A DNA stretch of 64,000 nucleotides from Flavimaribacter sp039888615 (lineage in GTDB: Bacteria; Pseudomonadota; Alphaproteobacteria; Rhizobiales; Rhizobiaceae). A program made the position numbers and the translations under genes. Position 1 is the first letter of the stretch. Each line of letters opens with the position of its first letter. A model generated the notes under the pieces. It worked only from the letters and a program-made list of their open reading frames with translations, was not told the origin of the DNA and ran no database searches. Where the stretch lies: the NCBI GenBank assembly GCA_039888615.1, contig JBDQQS010000007.1, one strand, 5' to 3'. Shown here one piece after another: positions 27,036 to 35,079 of this stretch.

Positions 27036-27215
27036 ATGACGGATATCACTGGAACGGTTGAAAAGAAAAAGGCCGTAAAGAGACGGGATCCGTGCGATCC
27101 TGAATCAATCGAGAACATGTCTCGAATCAAGAGGGCGTCGGGCAACTACTGGCGCATCATGGCGTCGATTGGCGCCGCCTGCGCAGTTCTTGTTACCTTG
27201 ATCATCATCCTGTAA
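27036..27215 (+). CDS. Small hypothetical tail-anchored membrane protein, 59 residues
   Basis: Frame beginning MTDITGTVEKKKAVKRRDP, with a basic soluble N-terminal half and one C-terminal transmembrane helix (about 40-58, ending LVTLIIIL). An excellent Shine-Dalgarno AAGGAGG lies eight bases before the ATG and a strong hairpin follows the stop, which together support a real gene. No family is recognised. Confidence 0.65.
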   Translation: MTDITGTVEKKKAVKRRDPCDPESIENMSRIKRASGNYWRIMASIGAACAVLVTLIIIL

Positions 27216-27228
27216 CGCCCGCTATGTT

Positions 27229-27262
27229 GCGAGCCCCTCGTCAATACTGTCGAGGGGCTCGC
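27229..27262. terminator. Strong bidirectional hairpin between convergent genes
   Basis: Perfect 12-bp stem GCGAGCCCCTCG/CGAGGGGCTCGC with loop TCAATACTGT between the convergent 59-residue gene and the DUF992 gene. There is no long T-run on either strand, so it may work with Rho or as a 3' stabiliser. Confidence 0.65.
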
Positions 27263-27271
27263 ATGCTGACG

Positions 27272-27763
27272 TCAGTCAGGGATGTCGGTCAGCTTCAGTT
27301 CGCTGATGGCAAGCGCGAAATTCAGACCCGTCTGAGCCGATACGCTCACCGGCTGCAAGGCGATGCTCTTCTCAAGCCCGCCGACAAGCACATTGGCGCC
27401 AAGTCCCGCGCCGACGGTCGCCTCGGCGCTCACGCCGCCATATTCGCCGGCAAGCGCGCCGGGAGGCGTGTTTTCACCAGTCGGAGCGAAAACAACCCAG
27501 CTGATCAGAGCCTTGTTGGTCTTGCCGATGTCGAGACCGTATTTCGTGATCGAGCCGGTGTAGGTGTCGACCGGGCGGCTGCCGTCGATGGACTTGAACG
27601 TGCAGGTAAGTTCCTTTGTCGACTTGAAGATAAAGCCCTTTCCGCCGCTGACCGTGCAGTCGAGGGCGCCGATTTCCACGTTGTCCGCCTTCGCGGCAGT
27701 GACGAAAGGCAGGCCCAGCACTGCTGCAACCGCAGCCGTTTTCATGATATTCGATATGGTCAT
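27272..27763 (-). CDS. DUF992 domain-containing secreted protein
   Basis: 163 residues with a signal peptide (ending AAKA before DNVEIG) and a DUF992 body: IGALDCTVSGG, the conserved second cysteine in KELTCTFKS, and the C-terminal ALQPVSVSAQTGLNFALAI. The two cysteines suggest a disulfide. DUF992 proteins are common in Hyphomicrobiales and of unknown function. GGAG lies upstream of the ATG. It is a single gene. Confidence 0.85.
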   Translation of the reverse strand: MTISNIMKTAAVAAVLGLPFVTAAKADNVEIGALDCTVSGGKGFIFKSTKELTCTFKSIDGSRPVDTYTGSITKYGLDIGKTNKALISWVVFAPTGENTPPGALAGEYGGVSAEATVGAGLGANVLVGGLEKSIALQPVSVSAQTGLNFALAISELKLTDIPD

Positions 27764-27829
27764 ATTCTACTCCGATATGTGATTTCCGGTCCCCGTCGGG
27801 GATCCGGTCGGTACGTACGAAACGGACCG

Positions 27830-29206
27830 TCAGGAATCGCCATATTCCTTCGGCGCGGCGACATCAAGAAGATCTCCCTTCAAACGGGAATCGCGCTCTT
27901 CCTCCACCCGCCGTTCGAGATCGTGATCGGCGCTGGTGTTTTTCGGCGTGGCCGATTCGGCCTTTGCGCGTTCGATTACCTTCCTCTCCGCCGTGTCCGT
28001 GTCCGTCGATGTCAGGCGCTGCAGCTCGCCGCCCTCAACACCACCGTCAACGCGCAGCCTGTATGTCGGTTCCGGCAGTTCGAATCCATTTGCCTCCAGC
28101 GCCCGTTTGACGAGGCGCATGGCTTCAGACCTGGCTTTGAGAAAGTCGGTTTTCATCTGGTTGATCCAGCCGGTGAAGCACAAGACAACCGTGGAGTCGC
28201 CGAAATCATCGATCCATCCATCCGCGACGGGGTCGTCGAGGACGAAGTCGAGATCCCTGATCGTGCGTTCCCCGGTCTCAAGCGCCTTGTCGATATCGCA
28301 ATCGGGACCGACTCCGATCTTGAAGATGAACCGGCGATCCGGATTGGTCGAATAATTGACGATATTGCCCTTGAAGACCGTGGAATTGGGGATGCGGATG
28401 TGGTTGCCATCCGGCTCCATCAATATGGTGGCGCGGGATGTAAGACTGATGACGAGGCCCTCATAGCCTTCGATCGCAATGAAATCCTTGGGTCGGAACG
28501 GCTGCCTGACGCTGAGCAGAATACTGGCGATGTAGTTTTCCACCGTGTCGCGCACGGCGAAGCCAACCGCCAGACCTATGATGCCGGCTGCGCCGAGGAT
28601 CGTGCCCAGCAGCGCGGTCGCTCCCAGAATGTCCAGCGCAAGGACAGCGCCGATCACGAAGAAGACGATGCGGACAAGCTGTCTTATGAGATTGGCGATG
28701 AAAGCATTGGGCGCAATGCGGTTCCACGGCCACTCCCAGTAGGCGATGAGAACGCCGACGCCGGTGACGACGGCCCAGAAAAGCAGGGCGACGAGGAACA
28801 GCGGAAAATAGTTGATCGACTGGAAAAGCCGCGTCTCCAGACGATCATAGACCGGCACCAGCCTCTCGGATACCGATGTTTCCTCCTCGATTTCATTGGT
28901 GACTGCGACAACGCCTTCGACGCGTGACGCCAACGCTTCCGCCTGCGTCGCCACCTGCAGTTCCGCGACCTTTCCGGTCAATCGCACCACGCCGGCCCGC
29001 ACGGAAACAGCAACATCCTGCAAACCCGCGATTTCGTGATAAATCCGGCGAATTCGGTCTTCGATTTCGGTGTCGCCGATGGCGTCGTCCCCGGCCGCGA
29101 TCGCCGCCTGGGCGTTTTGGCCCTGCGCGGCCTCTGTGTGCGTTGCGCCGAAAAGCAGTCCCGAAGCAAACATCGCCAGGATCAAATACAAGCAAGAGCG
29201 GCGCAC
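27830..29206 (-). CDS. Mechanosensitive ion channel, MscS family, with N-terminal BON-like domain
   Basis: About 458 residues: signal peptide, a periplasmic BON-like domain (about 45-110; VRLTGKVAELQVATQAE), three transmembrane helices (about 125-250) with the pore helix GAAGIIGLAVGFAVRDTV, then the MscS beta domain (FIAIEGYEGLVISLTSRATIL) and a charged tail. It opens in response to membrane tension. GTG at 29206 is chosen because AGGAG lies seven bases upstream; an ATG at 29233 would add nine residues but has a poor ribosome site. It is divergent from the CHASE2 cyclase. Confidence 0.88.
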   Translation of the reverse strand: MRRSCLYLILAMFASGLLFGATHTEAAQGQNAQAAIAAGDDAIGDTEIEDRIRRIYHEIAGLQDVAVSVRAGVVRLTGKVAELQVATQAEALASRVEGVVAVTNEIEEETSVSERLVPVYDRLETRLFQSINYFPLFLVALLFWAVVTGVGVLIAYWEWPWNRIAPNAFIANLIRQLVRIVFFVIGAVLALDILGATALLGTILGAAGIIGLAVGFAVRDTVENYIASILLSVRQPFRPKDFIAIEGYEGLVISLTSRATILMEPDGNHIRIPNSTVFKGNIVNYSTNPDRRFIFKIGVGPDCDIDKALETGERTIRDLDFVLDDPVADGWIDDFGDSTVVLCFTGWINQMKTDFLKARSEAMRLVKRALEANGFELPEPTYRLRVDGGVEGGELQRLTSTDTDTAERKVIERAKAESATPKNTSADHDLERRVEEERDSRLKGDLLDVAAPKEYGDS

Positions 29207-29384
29207 TTTTATTCTCCTTTTACCAACGGACATGCAATCGGCGTCTCCATTGACCTACAAAATATTGCAGTCGGAGGCGAGACTTTTGCATTTCCCTGCG
29301 ATAAGCGCGTAGAAATGACGCGAGCCCGCCGCGCCTGCATTTCGCGATGGTTGCGGACGGCGCTGACAAACCGGAATCGCCATT

Positions 29385-31286
29385 ATGTTGATGCGCCGCA
29401 GGGAACTGGGTTCGGGGGTAAAAGGAGCCGTCATTGCGGTCCTCTTCGCCGTGCTCTGGATATTTGCCCCCGCCAGCATCACGGATCGCTTCAACTACGC
29501 CGTCACCGACACGATCGCATCCCTGAGGCCGCCCCCGGACACCGATCGCGTGCTCGTTGTCGATATTGACAGCGCAAGCCTTGAGGAAATCGGCGGGCGG
29601 CGGATTTCACGCGCACGCTTCGCTGACCTGATTGAAACAATCGGAGAATCGGGAGCGTCGGCGATCGGCCTCGACCTTATCCTCGGCGAGCCATGCGATC
29701 CCTCCGATCCGGATGTACAGCGTCTGACGCAGGCGCTTCGGGAAACGCCCGTGTCGATGGGTTTTCTGCTGTCTGACAAAGCCGGCGGAGCGCCGCCAGC
29801 CGCAAACACGTTGGTTCTGGAGAGAAATCTCGAAGTGCCTGACTTGTGGATCGCCAATAGCGCCGATGCGTCATGCAGCGTCTATCTCGACGCAGCCGCC
29901 GGCAGTTCGACGCTTTCGCTGACGGGCGGCTTCGATGGACGAATTCGATCTGTGCCCGTGGCTGTCGGCATCGCAGGCGCCGGATACGCCTCGCTGCCAG
30001 TCGACATGCTTCGGCTGACGTTGCCGCCGACCGCGATTTTCCTGCTCGGGAATCCAAACGAAATCAGGCTCGGCGACCGTCATGCGCGGATCGACAGGAG
30101 CGGCAGCTTGCGGCCCCGGTTCGCAACAGGACAACAGCGCAGAGACCGCACGGTTTCGGCCGTGGACGTGCTGAACGGCGCAGTCGACAGCGACCGGTTC
30201 AGCGACCGGATCGTTTTCATCGGATCCAGCGCGCCGGAACTCGGAGGCCTGCGTCCCGTACCCGGCGATCCCCTGATGCCCTCGGTCCAGATTCACGCCG
30301 ACGCCGTCACCAGCATCATGACAGGATCGAGCCTCTATGTTCCCGGCTGGGCGAATGCAGCAACGCTGTTTATCGCAATCGCGCTCGGTGTTGTGATGGC
30401 GTTTTGCTGTTCCACGGTGCGACCGATCGCTGTGCCCGCCGTGGTCGTGCTGCTGATCGCCATCTGGATCGCAGCCTGCGCCTTCCTTTTTCACATATTC
30501 AGCATCATCGTTTGGCCAACACTGCCGCTTGTTACCGTAATCGCCGGTTCGGTCGCCGGCGCGGCCTTCGAATACTCGGCTGTTCGGGCCGCCGAAACCC
30601 TTATCCGCAACAGGTTTGAACAACGCATGCCCGCAGCGCTCGTGTCCAAGCTCGTCAACGAGCCCGATTTGCTGAAGCTGCGGGGAGAACGGCGCCTGGC
30701 GACGTCGCTCATCAGCGATCTTGAAGACTTCTCCGGTTTTTCGGAGCGTACGACGCCGGAGCAGCTTATCGACATACTCGACCGTTACTTCGCCGGACTG
30801 ACAAGGATCATTATCGCCCATGGCGGCATGGTCGACAAAACAACGGGCGACGGCGTTCACGCCATATTCAATGCGCCGCTCGAGCTTGAGCGGCACGCCG
30901 ACGCCGCGCTTGATTGCGCGACGCAAATCATCAGCTTCTCCGAACGCTTCCGGAAAATGTCGCCGGCGATCGATCATGGCCTTGGCCGAACCCGCATCGG
31001 CATCGAATCCGGCGAAGTGGTGCTTGGAGACGTCGGCGACGCCGACCGGGTCGACTATGCGGCATTCGGCTCATCCATCAACATGGCGGCGCGGCTGGAA
31101 CAGGCGAACAAGACGTTCAAAACCTCGATCCTGGTGGGCGAAACGGCGCGCTCCCTCATGCCCGAACGCAACCTGATCGATCTCGGCGAGACCGAGCTGC
31201 GCGGCATCGGCGCCATGCATGTGTTTACGCCTTCCGGCGGGGAAAAGCGGCCGCCGTCGCCGGATCAGAGCCCGACGCTGGCGTAA
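29385..31286 (+). CDS. CHASE2-domain adenylate/guanylate cyclase
   Basis: 633-residue membrane cyclase: N-terminal membrane anchor, extracytoplasmic CHASE2 sensor (about 35-320, with VLVVDIDSASLEEIGGR), three further membrane segments (about 325-400) and a cytoplasmic class III catalytic domain (about 435-600). Metal aspartates are in LISDLEDFSGF and TTGDGVHAIF; the purine-specifying D is in VDYAAFG and the transition-state N/R pair in INMAARLE, so it looks active, probably as adenylate cyclase. No clear Shine-Dalgarno precedes the ATG; ATG at 29391 is an alternative. Its last 22 bases overlap the convergent FecR-like gene. Confidence 0.88.
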   Translation: MLMRRRELGSGVKGAVIAVLFAVLWIFAPASITDRFNYAVTDTIASLRPPPDTDRVLVVDIDSASLEEIGGRRISRARFADLIETIGESGASAIGLDLILGEPCDPSDPDVQRLTQALRETPVSMGFLLSDKAGGAPPAANTLVLERNLEVPDLWIANSADASCSVYLDAAAGSSTLSLTGGFDGRIRSVPVAVGIAGAGYASLPVDMLRLTLPPTAIFLLGNPNEIRLGDRHARIDRSGSLRPRFATGQQRRDRTVSAVDVLNGAVDSDRFSDRIVFIGSSAPELGGLRPVPGDPLMPSVQIHADAVTSIMTGSSLYVPGWANAATLFIAIALGVVMAFCCSTVRPIAVPAVVVLLIAIWIAACAFLFHIFSIIVWPTLPLVTVIAGSVAGAAFEYSAVRAAETLIRNRFEQRMPAALVSKLVNEPDLLKLRGERRLATSLISDLEDFSGFSERTTPEQLIDILDRYFAGLTRIIIAHGGMVDKTTGDGVHAIFNAPLELERHADAALDCATQIISFSERFRKMSPAIDHGLGRTRIGIESGEVVLGDVGDADRVDYAAFGSSINMAARLEQANKTFKTSILVGETARSLMPERNLIDLGETELRGIGAMHVFTPSGGEKRPPSPDQSPTLA

Positions 31287-31897
31287 ACCTCGTCAATGCG
31301 TCCCTGACCCCATTGCACGACGTCTTCCGGCGGAGCGCCGGGCTCGGGTATGTTTACTCCATCGCCGGGCCCGAGCGTGACGGTTTCGCCGCCGGCTGCG
31401 ACGGCGACAGCGCCGCGCTCCACGAACACTGCAAAGACGCCCCGGTTGGGACCGGCGAAGAACCGCGTGCCGCGCACGCCGAGTTGGCCGAACACCGTCC
31501 GGATCAACACATCGGATTTCGGCTCGTCTGCCGGCCTGTCAAAGAACATCGCGCCCTGCATCAGGTCGAATCTGCCGCGCATGTTCATGACAAAAGAATC
31601 GATCAGGAGCTCCGCGCTCTCGCCGAGCCTTATCGTGGTGCGCCGCCCGAGCAACAGTTCAACGATGGTGCGGATATCCGTCTTCACAAGATCTCCGATT
31701 TCGAGTTCGGACCCCTTTTCCAGCGCCACATCAAGAGAGTTGCGCACGGCCGTCGCGCGGCCGCTTATCAGGCCGACCTTTCCGACGGGACCTTCAGCGC
31801 GGGCGACTCCGGGCAACATCAGCGAACCTGCGACGCCCGCCAACGCGGCGAGCACGCGTCGCCGCTCTTCAAGGAAAATCCTCATGTTCGGTTGCAT
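31265..31897 (-). CDS. FecR domain protein with Tat-like signal
   Basis: About 210 residues with an N-terminal export signal containing a twin arginine run (EERRRVLAALAGVAG, cleavage near VARA) and a FecR domain (VGKVGLISGRATAVR, then LELGDLVKT-like and GVRGTRFFAG motifs). Such FecR proteins are often neighbours of CHASE2 cyclases in rhizobia and are not iron-sigma regulators. The start is uncertain: ATG at 31897 is used here, with ATGs at 31885 and 31927 as alternatives. It overlaps the cyclase 3' end by 22 bases, tail to tail. Confidence 0.78.
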   Translation of the reverse strand: MQPNMRIFLEERRRVLAALAGVAGSLMLPGVARAEGPVGKVGLISGRATAVRNSLDVALEKGSELEIGDLVKTDIRTIVELLLGRRTTIRLGESAELLIDSFVMNMRGRFDLMQGAMFFDRPADEPKSDVLIRTVFGQLGVRGTRFFAGPNRGVFAVFVERGAVAVAAGGETVTLGPGDGVNIPEPGAPPEDVVQWGQGRIDEVYASVGL

Positions 31898-31928
31898 TTG
31901 CTCGCCCCGAGTGGTGTTGATCTTCATG

Positions 31929-31940
31929 CTTGTGCACAAG
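31929..31940. promoter_or_regulatory. Perfect 12-bp palindrome between fecR-like and aldolase genes
   Basis: CTTGTGCACAAG is self-complementary and lies in the 128-base gap between divergent genes, 32 bases upstream of the fecR-like start and 86 upstream of the aldolase start. It is a plausible operator for an unidentified dimeric regulator. Confidence 0.4.
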
Positions 31941-32025
31941 TAGATACATCTGACTGTATTACTGCGCCAGATGTTGAATATGTGGCGAGGATCACAGTCT
32001 GTGAGCATCACGAAGGGGAAGCGAA

Positions 32026-32793
32026 GTGGAACTGCCGAAAAATACGTTCAAACACGCCATCGCAGCAGGCAAGCAGCAGATCGGTCTCTGGTGCACCCTG
32101 CCGTCGGCCTATACGGCTGAAGCCCTTGCGACATGCGGCTTCGACTGGATGCTGTTCGATACGGAACATTCGCCCGCCGATCCGATAACCGTACTCGACC
32201 AGTTGCAGGCCGTTGCGCCCTACCCTGTTTCTCCGCTGGTTCGCGTGGCCAGCAACGACGCCGTTCTGATCAAGCGGATCCTCGACGTCGGCGCCCAGTC
32301 GCTGCTCGTGCCCTATGTCCAGAACCGGGAGGAAGCCGAACAGGCAGTCGCAGCCGTGCGCTACCCGCCCGCCGGCATTCGCGGCGTCGCCGGCTCCACC
32401 CGCGCCACCCGTTTTGGCAAGATCAGGAATTACGCCAAACTGGCGGCTGACGAACTGTGCCTGATCGTGCAGGTCGAAACCCGGTCGGCGCTCGACGAAA
32501 TCGAGGCGATCGCAGCGCTGGACGGGATCGACGGCATCTTCATTGGCCCGGCGGATCTCGCCGCCAGCATGGGCTTTCCCGGCGAACACGGACACCCCGA
32601 GGTCGTCGCCGCAGTGGAAGACGCCATCACACGAATTCGCAAGGCCGGCAAACCCGCAGGCATCCTGACGCTCGACAGGAATTTCGCGAAACGATGCATC
32701 GAAATCGGCACGGTGTTCACGGCCGTCGATGTCGATGCGAGCCTGCTTGTGCGCCAGGCGAGCGCTGTCGCGGAAGAGTTTTCAGGAACCTGA
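32026..32793 (+). CDS. HpcH/HpaI family aldolase
   Basis: 255-residue class II pyruvate aldolase of the HpaI/GarL type (4-hydroxy-2-oxo acid aldolases). Metal and base residues are in FDTEHSPAD, LIVQVETRSALDEI and FIGPADLAASMG; the loop PPAGIRGVAGSTRAT contains the arginine that binds pyruvate. It cleaves 4-hydroxy-2-oxo acids from aromatic or sugar-acid catabolism to pyruvate and an aldehyde. The start is GTG at 32026, with AGGGG upstream. The 3' end overlaps a convergent MFS gene by 12 bases; the substrate is unknown. Confidence 0.88.
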   Translation: MELPKNTFKHAIAAGKQQIGLWCTLPSAYTAEALATCGFDWMLFDTEHSPADPITVLDQLQAVAPYPVSPLVRVASNDAVLIKRILDVGAQSLLVPYVQNREEAEQAVAAVRYPPAGIRGVAGSTRATRFGKIRNYAKLAADELCLIVQVETRSALDEIEAIAALDGIDGIFIGPADLAASMGFPGEHGHPEVVAAVEDAITRIRKAGKPAGILTLDRNFAKRCIEIGTVFTAVDVDASLLVRQASAVAEEFSGT

Positions 32794-34011
32794 AGCACGA
32801 CCGCGCAAAAGCATAAACGAGGCCAGCACGACAAGCGCCAGGCTGACTGCGGTGACGGAAAACACTGGCGCTGAAAACCCGCCCGTCCAGTTGGACAGGA
32901 CGCCCATCGTCACGGGGCCGAGCACGCCGCCCAATTCGGCGGCGACGAAGAACATGCCGCCTGCGAGCCCCAGTCGGCGCCTTGGCACGTTGGGCGAGGA
33001 CATCAGCACCAGCATCACCACGGCCATCAGAGCGCCACGGCCGACGCCGAACAGGATCAGGGCCGCAAACAGCGGCGCGCTTGTCGACGCCTGCAGAAGC
33101 AGGCTCGACAACAGTACGGATATGAACAGTCCGAGCAGCAAGGGAACGCGTCGTTCCGGCGTGGCGAAGCGCGGAATGAGCAGCGAGCCCGCAATGCCGA
33201 CGATTGTCGGAATGGACGACCAGAACCCGGCCTCGGCCGCGGATTGTCCCTTGAAGCGGAGCATTTCAGGCAGCCAGTTGTTGATGCCGTGATTGATGAA
33301 GAACACCCCGATCGCCATCAGGAGCACAATCCTGACGATGGGCACGGACAGGATCTCGGAAACCGCGCGGAAACTGAACTGAACCCCCTCGGAATGCAGC
33401 TTCGAATCGCCTGCGTTGGGATGGCTGGCGATGGCGAGCCACAGGATGGAAATGACGAAGGCGACAGCGGCGTAGACGAACATCACGGTCCGCCAGTCTC
33501 CGTTGGAAAGCGGCAACACGAGGCTGTTGGTCGCGGCCAGCGCAACGGCGTTTCCGAGCGCCGGTCCGGTAATATAGAGTCCCATGGCGGCGCCGCGGGT
33601 CTTGTCGTCGAACCAGAGCGAGATGAGTTTCGGCGCGCCGATCGAGATCAGCGGCCCGCCGACGCCAAAAACGCCGACAGCCAGAAACATGGTCAGATCG
33701 GACTGGGCGACGCCGCGCAAGACGCCGGATAGACCGATAATGATGCAGCCGATGAACATGGTCAGGCGCGGAGACATCGTATCCAGCAAGGCCCCGCACG
33801 GAATGGCGGCTGCGATGTAGACCAGCGGCCAGGCGCCGAGGATCGTTCCGATCGTCGCATAATCGATGTCGAGATCCAGCGCGATGCGGGACAGCAGCGG
33901 CGCCATGGACGCTGCGATCAGCCCGAAGCAGAAGTAGATGAGCCAAATGCCGCCCAGCAGAACCCAGCGATAGCCCCTGGTCGGCATGGCGGCGGACGCG
34001 ATGTCGTTCAT
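32782..34011 (-). CDS. MFS transporter
   Basis: 409-residue inner-membrane protein with 12 predicted helices in two halves and an MFS-like loop between helices 2 and 3 (GALLDTMSPRLT). It resembles CynX/NimT or oxalate-formate antiporter types. It is 45 bases downstream of a GntR regulator on the same strand and convergent with the aldolase, suggesting uptake of the acid that the aldolase pathway consumes; that is inference. Confidence 0.85.
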   Translation of the reverse strand: MNDIASAAMPTRGYRWVLLGGIWLIYFCFGLIAASMAPLLSRIALDLDIDYATIGTILGAWPLVYIAAAIPCGALLDTMSPRLTMFIGCIIIGLSGVLRGVAQSDLTMFLAVGVFGVGGPLISIGAPKLISLWFDDKTRGAAMGLYITGPALGNAVALAATNSLVLPLSNGDWRTVMFVYAAVAFVISILWLAIASHPNAGDSKLHSEGVQFSFRAVSEILSVPIVRIVLLMAIGVFFINHGINNWLPEMLRFKGQSAAEAGFWSSIPTIVGIAGSLLIPRFATPERRVPLLLGLFISVLLSSLLLQASTSAPLFAALILFGVGRGALMAVVMLVLMSSPNVPRRRLGLAGGMFFVAAELGGVLGPVTMGVLSNWTGGFSAPVFSVTAVSLALVVLASFMLLRGRASGS

Positions 34012-34056
34012 GCGCGCTGCGCAGCTACGCGGCCTGTCAGGCGAGTGGTTTTCAAT

Positions 34057-34755
34057 CTATGCATATGCAGGAGCCAGAGGCGCGGCGAAAGGAATTTCCG
34101 ACTTTAGCAGGTTTTCGGCGGTCAGGCGAAGATGGCTCGCCATCAACTGCTTGGCCTTATCCACATCACGCTCCAGAACGGCGTCGACAATGGCTCGGTG
34201 CTCGGCGGCGACATCCCTGTCGGTATTTCCGAAGGGGCCGGACAGTCGCCGATAACGCTCGGACTGGACGTAGAGTTGCCGGCGCAGTTTCAACCAACAA
34301 TCATTCGCGCATCCCGACGTCAACTCGTCGTGAAATTTTTCGTGACAACGATGCCATTCAACTTCGCGGTCTTCCGTTGCAATGGCGACGACTTCAAGCT
34401 TCGTTAACTGGTGCGCAATCGAAAGCACACGTCCTTCCCAGGCGATGTCGCCATTCCTCATCGAGGATTCCAGGCATATCTGTTCGATGATTACGCGCGC
34501 ATCGGTCAGATCCGTCAGTTCCTTGCGTGAAATCAGCGACGCCATGAAACCTTTCTGCGGCTCTGCCGTCACCAGCCCCTCCGAGGTAAGCCTCGCCAGC
34601 GCTTCCCGCACGGCGCCGATACTCGCTTCAAATTCCTTCTTCAAAGAATCGATCCGCAGTTTTTCACCCGGTTTGTAACGCGCGGTCACAATGGCCATGC
34701 GAATACGTTCATAGGTCAGGGCGGTCAGGCTTTTATGGGCTGTCGGCACTTCCAA
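34057..34755 (-). CDS. GntR family transcriptional regulator (FadR/FCD type)
   Basis: 232 residues: N-terminal winged helix (about 10-75, with LRIDSLKKEF and GAVREALARLTSEGLV) and an all-helical FCD effector domain (about 90-215) with the metal-binding pattern DARVIIEQICLE, WHRCHEKFHDEL and EHRAIVDAV. FCD regulators sense organic acids. It precedes the MFS gene and is expected to control it, and perhaps the aldolase. Confidence 0.88.
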   Translation of the reverse strand: MEVPTAHKSLTALTYERIRMAIVTARYKPGEKLRIDSLKKEFEASIGAVREALARLTSEGLVTAEPQKGFMASLISRKELTDLTDARVIIEQICLESSMRNGDIAWEGRVLSIAHQLTKLEVVAIATEDREVEWHRCHEKFHDELTSGCANDCWLKLRRQLYVQSERYRRLSGPFGNTDRDVAAEHRAIVDAVLERDVDKAKQLMASHLRLTAENLLKSEIPFAAPLAPAYA

Positions 34756-35079
34756 GGGTTTCTGCTTTCCAGTGATTCATGATCACCAAAAATGTTTTTT
34801 TATTGACAATTTCTTTTTTTCATTCTTACAGGTTTACTATTCAAGTAATAGGCGACGGGAACCATCAAGTAATACACTTTATAAGTTTTTAATATATTTA
34901 CACACTCGGATAGGTGGTGACCAGTGCGAATTCTTGAGGTCCGCGTTCTATTGGCCCGCATCACCGCTTTCAGCATAATTGAAGCAATTGTCGCCTGTAA
35001 CGTTCTGGACCAGGCGGTTTCGGTACGGTCTTCGTGATCGCTGAAAAGCCCCACCGCGGTCCGACCGGAAGGTAAGTAG
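34756..35079. promoter_or_regulatory. 324-bp AT-rich intergenic region with direct repeats
   Basis: No gene is supported here. Bases ~34780-34910 are strongly AT-rich. TTGACA at 34803-34808 resembles a -35 element. A 10-base direct repeat TCAAGTAATA occurs at 34841-34850 and 34865-34874, 24 bases apart, and could be a binding site for the divergent GntR regulator. The remainder up to the monooxygenase start is ordinary in composition. Confidence 0.45.
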
